A DNA stretch of 19,011 nt from the NCBI GenBank assembly GCA_017613225.1, contig JAGAEH010000178.1:1-19011 (forward strand), read 5' to 3'. The translations under genes were made by a program, and so were the position numbers. This DNA is from Lachnospiraceae bacterium. GTDB lineage: Bacteria; Bacillota; Clostridia; Lachnospirales; Lachnospiraceae. Positions 14,378-19,011 of this stretch are shown here, in pieces. The first letter of the stretch is position 1; each line of letters begins with the position of its first letter. Under the pieces are notes generated by a model that worked only from the letters and a program-made list of their open reading frames with translations, did no database searches and was not told where the DNA came from.

Positions 14378-15237
14378 GCGGACAGAAGCGTGCGATAAAT
14401 CAGAACAGTCCGCTGCGCAGGGCAGTCAGGCGGTACCGCAAGAACAAGGCGGCCATGGTATGCCTGTGCCTGTTTCTGCTGATCCTTCTGGCCTGTATCG
14501 CGGCGCCTCTGGTGACCAGCCAGGACCCGGAGATGATGCATCTGGACATGGTGAAGGCCCCGCCCAGCCGGGAGCACCTGATGGGCACGGACATCGTGGG
14601 AAGGGACCTGTTTGCCCGGATGCTGTACGGCGGCCGCCTGACCTTCGGCATCTGCTTTACGGCCATCGGCCTGTCCCTGTTCGGCCTGGTGTTCGGCGTT
14701 CTGGCGGGCTATTACGGCGGAAGAGTGGATCAGTTCATCTCCAGGGCAAACGATGCCCTGGCCTCCATCCCCACCTTTTTGCTGGCTGTCTTCATTGAAA
14801 TGTGCCTGCCCAGCGGGCAGGGAAACTATAAATACGCCATCGCGCTGGCGCTGATGCCGCCGCTGGTCCGCCTCTCCCGCACCCTGGTGATGGAGATCCT
14901 GGACTCGGAGTACATCGAAGCCGCCAGGGCGCTGGGTGTAAAGAGCCTCCGGATCGCCGGAGGACATGTGCTGCGGAACATCAGCGGGCCGCTGATCGTA
15001 CAGGTGGCGTCCAACCTTTCGGACGCGATCCTGACCTGCACCATCATGGGCTATCTGGGCCTGGGGGTGCGGATGCCCAGGGTGGAGTGGGGCACCATCG
15101 TAAAAGAGGGGCTCCAGAGCATCCTCAGCGCGCCGCTGCAGATCGTGATGCCCTGCCTGGTGGTGTTCATCTGCGTGCTGTCCATCAACGTGATCGGAAA
15201 CGGCCTGCGGGACGCCCTGGCGAAGGAGGAACGCTGA
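14374..15237 (+). CDS. Peptide/nickel-type ABC importer permease, DppC/OppC family
   Basis: The product has 287 residues. The start ATG at 14374 overlaps the upstream stop by 4 nt and has GGGGGAGG at 14357-14364, so translation is coupled. The N-terminus (RRYRKNKAAMVCLCLFLLILLACIAAPLV) is the family's basic stretch and first helix. The conserved HLMGTDIVGRDLFARMLYGGR follows, then five helices and the EAA loop SEYIEAARALGVKSLRIAGGHVLRN. It pairs with the preceding permease. The next gene starts within its stop codon (TGATG). Confidence 0.94.
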   Translation: MSGQKRAINQNSPLRRAVRRYRKNKAAMVCLCLFLLILLACIAAPLVTSQDPEMMHLDMVKAPPSREHLMGTDIVGRDLFARMLYGGRLTFGICFTAIGLSLFGLVFGVLAGYYGGRVDQFISRANDALASIPTFLLAVFIEMCLPSGQGNYKYAIALALMPPLVRLSRTLVMEILDSEYIEAARALGVKSLRIAGGHVLRNISGPLIVQVASNLSDAILTCTIMGYLGLGVRMPRVEWGTIVKEGLQSILSAPLQIVMPCLVVFICVLSINVIGNGLRDALAKEER

Positions 15238-16202
15238 TGGGAAAGCTTCTGGAGATCAAAGACCTGAGCGTGGAATTCCGCACGGATAAAGGCATTGCCC
15301 ATGCGGTGAACGACGTCAGCCTGAGTCTGGAACCGGGAGAGAACCTGGGCATCGTGGGGGAGTCCGGATCTGGCAAGAGCACCCTGGCCCATGCCGTCAT
15401 GCGGCTGCTGTCCCCGTCGGCGGTGATCACCGACGGGCAGATCCTCTTTGACGGTACGGACCTGACGGCGCTGCCGGAAGATGAGCTGCGGGCCCTCTGC
15501 GGCCGGGAGCTCTCCATGATCTTCCAGGACCCCATGCAGTGCCTGGACCCCAGTTTTTCCGTGGGCTATCAGTTGACGGAATGCCTGCTGGCCCATCGGA
15601 TCTGCGGCAAGGCAGAGGCGAAGGAGCGGTCGGCCGCCATGCTGGAGCGGGTGGGGATCCACGAGGCAAAAGAAGTGATGCGCAGGTATCCGTTCCAGCT
15701 GTCCGGCGGCATGCGGCAGCGGGTGATGATCGCCATGGCGCTGCTGACCGGGCCGAAGCTTCTGATCGCCGACGAGCCCACCACGGCTCTGGACGTGACG
15801 ATCCAGGACCAGATCCTGCAGCTTTTGAAGGACTACGCGAAGCAGGAGGATCTGTCGGTGCTGTTCATCACCCACAGTTTCGGCGTGGTGGCGGACATCT
15901 GTGACAAAGTCGCCGTGCTGTACGGCGGCAGGGTGGCGGAAGCCGGCACGGTGCGCCAGCTGTTCTACAGACCCTGCCATCCCTATACCGCCGGCCTGCT
16001 GAACGCGGTGCCTACCATGGAGCATGACAAAAACGTTCCCCTGCAGCCCATCGAAGGCACGCCGGTGAACGTGTTCCGGCTGTCGGAGGGCTGCCCCTTC
16101 TGCGACAGGTGCGGAAAGGCTGCGGAGATCTGCCGGAAAGAGTGCCCGGAGCTGAAGGAAGTGGAGGAAGGCCACTTCGCGGCCTGCCATTTTGCGGAAT
16201 GA
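15237..16202 (+). CDS. Peptide ABC importer ATP-binding protein, DppD/OppD family
   Basis: The product has 321 residues, the usual length. AAGGAGG at 15223-15229 precedes the ATG, which shares its A with the upstream TGA. Motifs: Walker A GESGSGKST (41-49), Q-loop in MIFQDPMQCLDPSF, signature LSGGMRQR, Walker B LLIADEPTTALD, switch His in FITHSFG. The end carries the oligopeptide-transporter C-terminal extension with the HPYTAGLLNAVP motif and a four-Cys cluster (CPFCDRC...C...C), which in relatives has been linked to an iron-sulfur cluster. It hydrolyses ATP as a heterodimer with the second ATPase downstream. Confidence 0.95.
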   Translation: MGKLLEIKDLSVEFRTDKGIAHAVNDVSLSLEPGENLGIVGESGSGKSTLAHAVMRLLSPSAVITDGQILFDGTDLTALPEDELRALCGRELSMIFQDPMQCLDPSFSVGYQLTECLLAHRICGKAEAKERSAAMLERVGIHEAKEVMRRYPFQLSGGMRQRVMIAMALLTGPKLLIADEPTTALDVTIQDQILQLLKDYAKQEDLSVLFITHSFGVVADICDKVAVLYGGRVAEAGTVRQLFYRPCHPYTAGLLNAVPTMEHDKNVPLQPIEGTPVNVFRLSEGCPFCDRCGKAAEICRKECPELKEVEEGHFAACHFAE

Positions 16203-16217
16203 CTGACAGGGCCTAAA

Positions 16218-16278
16218 GCGCGGCACGCCGCGCCGTTAAAGACAGATGAGAAGAGCAGAGGGCGGCAAGCCGATCTGC
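16218..16278 (+). other. Two hairpins in the 97-bp gap between the importer ATPase genes
   Basis: GCGCGGC (16218-16224) pairs with GCCGCGC (16227-16233), leaving a very tight loop. Downstream, GCAGA (16255-16259) pairs with TCTGC (16274-16278) and CGGC (16263-16266) with GCCG (16269-16272). No T-run follows either, so neither is a standard terminator. They may be processing or stabilising structures, in contrast to the overlapping junctions elsewhere in this operon. Confidence 0.45.
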
Positions 16279-16299
16279 AAAAATAGATAAGGATACAAG

Positions 16300-17250
16300 A
16301 TGAGCAAGATCCTTCAAGCAGAAGACCTGACAAAGGATTTCTCGGTCCGGGACCAGCGCGGCAGGCGCCGCATGTTCCGGGCGGTGGATGCTGTGAACTT
16401 TTCTATCGAGCGGGGCAACTGCTTTGGCCTGGTGGGAGAGTCCGGCAGCGGCAAGACCACCACCGGCAGGACCGTGCTGCGGCTGATCGAGCCCACGGCG
16501 GGGAGGATCACTTTTGACGGCGTGGATATCACCAAAGCCGACATGGCAGCCTACCGCCGGCGCATGCAGATCATCTTCCAGAACCCGGCAGGCTCCCTGG
16601 ATCCGAAGTACCAAGTGGGGGACATCGTGGCGGAGGGTCTGCGGGCCAACCGCATGTGCGGTTCCCGGGCAGAGTACCGGCAGCGGGCGGAGGAACTGCT
16701 GCGGCAGGTGGGGCTGTTCCCTGAGGACGCCCTGCGCTATCCGGGGGAGTTTTCCGGCGGGCAGCAGCAGCGCATCGGCATCGCCAGAGCTTTGGCGGTG
16801 GAGCCGGAGTTCATCGTCTGCGACGAACCGGTGTCGGCCCTGGACGTGAGCTTCCAGGCCCAGATCATCAATCTGCTGAAGCGCCTGCAGCAGGAGAAGG
16901 GACTGAGCTACCTGTTCATCTCCCACGACATGTCCGTGGTGCGGCACATGTCGGACCGTGTCGGCATCATGTACCGGGGACGGCTTCTGGAGTGCGGCGA
17001 AGCGGAAGAGGTGATCGGCCATCCGGCTCATCCTTACACCAGAGCGCTGATCGATGCCATCCCCATCGCCGACCCGGACCGGTCGGCCGCCAGAACGCGC
17101 CGCCCGCCGGTCTACGGAGCAGAGGAGGCCGTGACAGGCTGCTGCTATGCCTCCCGCTGTCCCTACGTTACGGAGCGGTGCAGACAGGCGCAGCCGGAGG
17201 CGAAGAAGATCGCGCCGGATCACGTCTGCAGCTGCCATCTGTTTGAATAG
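16300..17250 (+). CDS. Peptide ABC importer ATP-binding protein, DppF/OppF family
   Basis: The product has 316 residues. AAGGA (16289-16293), 6 nt before the ATG, is a moderate ribosome binding site. Motifs: Walker A GESGSGKTT, Q-loop in IIFQNPAGSLDPKY, the signature FSGGQQQR (Phe in place of the usual Leu), Walker B IVCDEPVSALD, switch His in FISHDMS, and the C-terminal HPYTRALIDAIP extension with a Cys-rich tail (CCYASRCPY...C...C). It is the partner of the preceding ATPase; together with the two permeases it completes the inner-membrane part of the importer. No substrate-binding protein of the DppA/OppA type is encoded in the window, so that subunit must lie elsewhere. Confidence 0.95.
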   Translation: MSKILQAEDLTKDFSVRDQRGRRRMFRAVDAVNFSIERGNCFGLVGESGSGKTTTGRTVLRLIEPTAGRITFDGVDITKADMAAYRRRMQIIFQNPAGSLDPKYQVGDIVAEGLRANRMCGSRAEYRQRAEELLRQVGLFPEDALRYPGEFSGGQQQRIGIARALAVEPEFIVCDEPVSALDVSFQAQIINLLKRLQQEKGLSYLFISHDMSVVRHMSDRVGIMYRGRLLECGEAEEVIGHPAHPYTRALIDAIPIADPDRSAARTRRPPVYGAEEAVTGCCYASRCPYVTERCRQAQPEAKKIAPDHVCSCHLFE

Positions 17251-17265
17251 AGCAAGGAGAAAGAA

Positions 17266-18453
17266 ATGAAGAGGATGAAAACAAGGATTCTGACAGTCCT
17301 GCTGTGCGCGGTGATGCTCTGCGGCAGCCTGACCCTTGGCGGATGTTCGGGGAAGGCCCCTGTGCTGAAAGACTGCAAAGTCATCCATGAGACGGAATTC
17401 GGCGGCGTCTACATCGATAAGACCATCGACGAGTTCAACGCCCTGGGCTTTGCCTACGGCGACAGCGTCGATCTGGAGTTCTCCAACGGTTACAAGCTGG
17501 AGGGGATCCCTTATTATAACGGCTATTACACGCAGACCGGCGAGCCCCTGCTGGTGGCCTACCCGGGCTATCCCCATATCGACGCGGCCGTCAACAACGG
17601 CGACAGCCTCTGGGTCACGGCCGGCTTAAAGGACGGGGATACCGCCACCATCACCCGCGTGAAGGAAGGGGCGTTCCTGGACATCCAGAATGCCCGGGAC
17701 ATCCACTATAAGGACGAACGCTCCGAATTCCCCAGCGATGAGGTCTTTGCCAACTTCCGAAATGTGGCGGTGGGGGATATCAGGCCCGGCGTCCTGTACC
17801 GTTCGGCCTCGCCCTGCGACAACCAGCACAACCGGGCGTCCTATGTGGACAGGCTGATCGAAAAGGCCGGGGTGGACTACATCCTGGATCTGGCCGACAA
17901 CCGGGAGAAGATCGAGAAATACATGAGCGGAGAGGACTTCGACTCCCCGTACTGGAAGAGCCTGGAAGAGTCGGACAAGATCGCCCTGATGGCGCTGAAT
18001 ACCAATTTCGGCTCCGAAGAGTTTCAGAAAAAGCTGGCGGACGGACTGGCGGAGATCTCCGGGGAGGACAAGCCTCTGCTGAGCGCAGGTCTGGGGACCA
18101 TGCTGGACAGCGACGGCCCTTATCTGGTACACTGCACGGAGGGCAAGGATCGGACGGGCTTCGTCTGCATGCTGCTGGAGGCCCTTTGCGGCGCCGGCTA
18201 CCAGGAGATCGTGGACGACTACATGATCACCTATGACAATTATTATCAGATCACAAAGGAGAAGGATCCCGCCCGTTACAACGTCATCGTGGAAAACGTG
18301 CTGGATCCGATGATCCGTGGCATGATCGGGGACGCGGCCGCGGATCTGAATACGGCCGATCTGGCCGGGGCGGCCAGGGCCTATCTGAAGGCCTGCGGCC
18401 TGAGCGAGGAACAGATCGACACGCTGAAAGCGAAACTGACGGGGGTGAAGTAA
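17266..18453 (+). CDS. Lipoprotein tyrosine/lipid-phosphatase-like protein with an N-terminal barrel-like domain
   Basis: The product has 395 residues. AAGGAG precedes the ATG, 15 nt after the importer ATPase stop. The signal peptide ends in LGGC (Cys27 lipidated), so the protein is anchored outside. Residues about 36-130 (YIDKTIDEF, GDSVDLEFSNGYKL, AYPGYPHIDAAVNNGDSLW) resemble the C-terminal barrel of SAM hydroxide adenosyltransferase/chlorinase proteins; this is recognition by eye. Residues about 150-330 are a cysteine phosphatase: entry GVLYRSASP, central ILDLADNREKIEKY, and the P-loop HCTEGKDRTGF with nucleophile Cys290 and Arg296. The C-terminal helices end in a Leu-rich segment. It may dephosphorylate an extracytoplasmic phosphoester (protein tyrosine, inositol phosphate or lipid). 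Being cotranscribed with a peptide importer suggests nutrient acquisition, but no substrate can be named. Confidence 0.85.
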   Translation: MKRMKTRILTVLLCAVMLCGSLTLGGCSGKAPVLKDCKVIHETEFGGVYIDKTIDEFNALGFAYGDSVDLEFSNGYKLEGIPYYNGYYTQTGEPLLVAYPGYPHIDAAVNNGDSLWVTAGLKDGDTATITRVKEGAFLDIQNARDIHYKDERSEFPSDEVFANFRNVAVGDIRPGVLYRSASPCDNQHNRASYVDRLIEKAGVDYILDLADNREKIEKYMSGEDFDSPYWKSLEESDKIALMALNTNFGSEEFQKKLADGLAEISGEDKPLLSAGLGTMLDSDGPYLVHCTEGKDRTGFVCMLLEALCGAGYQEIVDDYMITYDNYYQITKEKDPARYNVIVENVLDPMIRGMIGDAAADLNTADLAGAARAYLKACGLSEEQIDTLKAKLTGVK

Positions 18454-18454
18454 A

Positions 18455-19011
18455 ATGGGAAAAGAGACGAGTGAAGACGGACTGAAAATGCCGGAAAAGG
18501 AAGTCCAGTCCCGGGATAAGGTCATCGTGCGGACCAGCATCATGGGGATCGCGGCGAACCTTCTGCTGTCGGGATTCAAGGCGGTGATCGGCCTGCTGGC
18601 CAACTCCATCGCCATCGTGCTGGACGCGGTGAACAACCTGTCGGACGCGCTGTCCTCGGTGATCACCATCATCGGGACAAAGCTGGCCAACAGAAAACCG
18701 GACAAAAAGCACCCGCTGGGCTACGCCCGCATCGAGTATCTGACGGCGGTTGTGGTGGCGGCCATCGTACTGTACGCCGGCATTACCTCCCTGGTGGAAT
18801 CCATCAAAAAGATCATCCACCCCGAGGCTGCGGATTACAGTACCGCGGGGCTGATCATCATCGGCGCCGCCATCGCGGTGACGCTGGATGCGGTGAACAA
18901 CCTCTCGGACGCGCTGTCCTCGGTGATCACCATCATCGGCGCCAAGCTGGGGAACAAGAAACCAGATAAAAAGCATCCTCTCGGTTACGGCAGGATTGAA
19001 TATCTCAGCTC
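18455..19011 (+). CDS. Cation diffusion facilitator (CDF) family transporter, 3' truncated, with internal duplication
   Basis: The frame is open from ATG 18455 to the window end (185 codons); GGGGGTGA a few bases upstream can serve as ribosome binding site, and the gene begins 1 nt after the phosphatase stop. Residues about 29-120 read as a CDF divalent-metal antiporter: first helix, LDAVNNLSDALSSVITIIG with the metal-site Asp/Asn residues in the second helix, the KKHPLGYARIEYL loop and the third helix. After STAGLIIIGAAIAV (about 130-142), where a fourth helix should continue, the sequence returns to TLDAVNNLSDA...HPLGYGRIEYLS, a second copy of the earlier segment. A normal CDF protein has this once. 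Either two paralogous genes are fused here or the sequence is chimeric, so the protein as read is probably not a standard transporter. Confidence 0.85.
   Translation, partial: MGKETSEDGLKMPEKEVQSRDKVIVRTSIMGIAANLLLSGFKAVIGLLANSIAIVLDAVNNLSDALSSVITIIGTKLANRKPDKKHPLGYARIEYLTAVVVAAIVLYAGITSLVESIKKIIHPEAADYSTAGLIIIGAAIAVTLDAVNNLSDALSSVITIIGAKLGNKKPDKKHPLGYGRIEYLS
18608..19009 (+). repeat. Divergent in-frame duplication within the CDF gene (264-nt offset)
   Basis: Copy one spans 18608-18745 and copy two 18872-19009. They share a 35-nt identical run (18641-18675 and 18905-18939) and a 14-nt run (18626-18639 and 18890-18903), but differ at many third positions and several residues (TKLANRK versus AKLGNKK; ARIEYLT versus GRIEYLS). 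The divergence is that of paralogs, not of a fresh tandem duplication. Confidence 0.9.

Noticed and set aside
16213..17577. 454-codon open frame on the - strand opposite the second importer ATPase
   Set aside because: The + strand gene has all ABC ATPase motifs; the reverse frame is low in recognisable features and spans several unrelated genes' boundaries.

Overview
The window reads as a GC-rich chromosomal segment of an anaerobic Firmicute, most likely Lachnospiraceae or a related Clostridia family. The grounds are AGGAGG-type ribosome binding sites, consensus TTGACA/TATAAT promoters, a tRNA cluster without encoded CCA ends, Thr/Glu-rich extracellular linkers on an L,D-transpeptidase, and a TAXI-type TRAP transporter. 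This is inferred from gene style, not from a database match. All confident protein genes lie on the + strand; the long open frames on the - strand are codon-bias shadows.

Layout. (1) 2-4764: the DNA-binding end of an OmpR-type response regulator, a small-sensor histidine kinase, and an ABC ATPase with a large two-module FtsX-type permease. This looks like an envelope-stress or peptide-sensing and export module. (2) 4765-7320: a promoter with an 11-bp-phased repeat array upstream, then a 772-residue membrane-anchored L,D-transpeptidase with a Ser/Thr/Glu linker, an Ig-like domain and a 4-residue-period Thr-Glu-Lys tail, closed by a clear terminator. (3) 7331-9462: a THUMP-domain rRNA methyltransferase, a gene-free 338-bp stretch holding an inverted-repeat, multi-hairpin element, and a RdgB/HAM1 nucleotide pyrophosphatase. 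(4) 9504-9980: a perfect-consensus promoter, tRNA-Gly, -His, -Gln and -Lys, and two tandem terminators. (5) 9981-13386: a TAXI-TRAP transporter (lipoprotein binding protein plus fused permease) with an elaborate leader and an intercistronic hairpin. (6) 13380-19011: a peptide/nickel-type ABC importer (two permeases, two ATPases, no binding protein), a lipoprotein tyrosine-phosphatase-like protein, and the start of a cation diffusion facilitator gene that runs off the window.

Working together. The two-component system probably controls the adjacent ABC transporter: direct repeats spaced 11 bp lie just before the ATPase gene. The importer genes are translationally coupled (ATGA and TGATG overlaps) and the phosphatase and CDF genes follow at 15 and 1 nt, so regions from 13418 onward are probably one transcription unit.

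Most worth a second look: the CDF gene contains an internal 264-nt-offset duplication of its signature segment (real rearrangement or assembly chimera); the structured element at 8508-8796; the phosphatase lipoprotein with an N-terminal domain resembling the C-terminal barrel of SAM hydroxide adenosyltransferases; and two genes (7331, 13418) that lack a Shine-Dalgarno and start at or within about 3 nt of the predicted transcription start, with promoters interlocked with the preceding terminator. I saw no CRISPR array, insertion sequence or phage gene.
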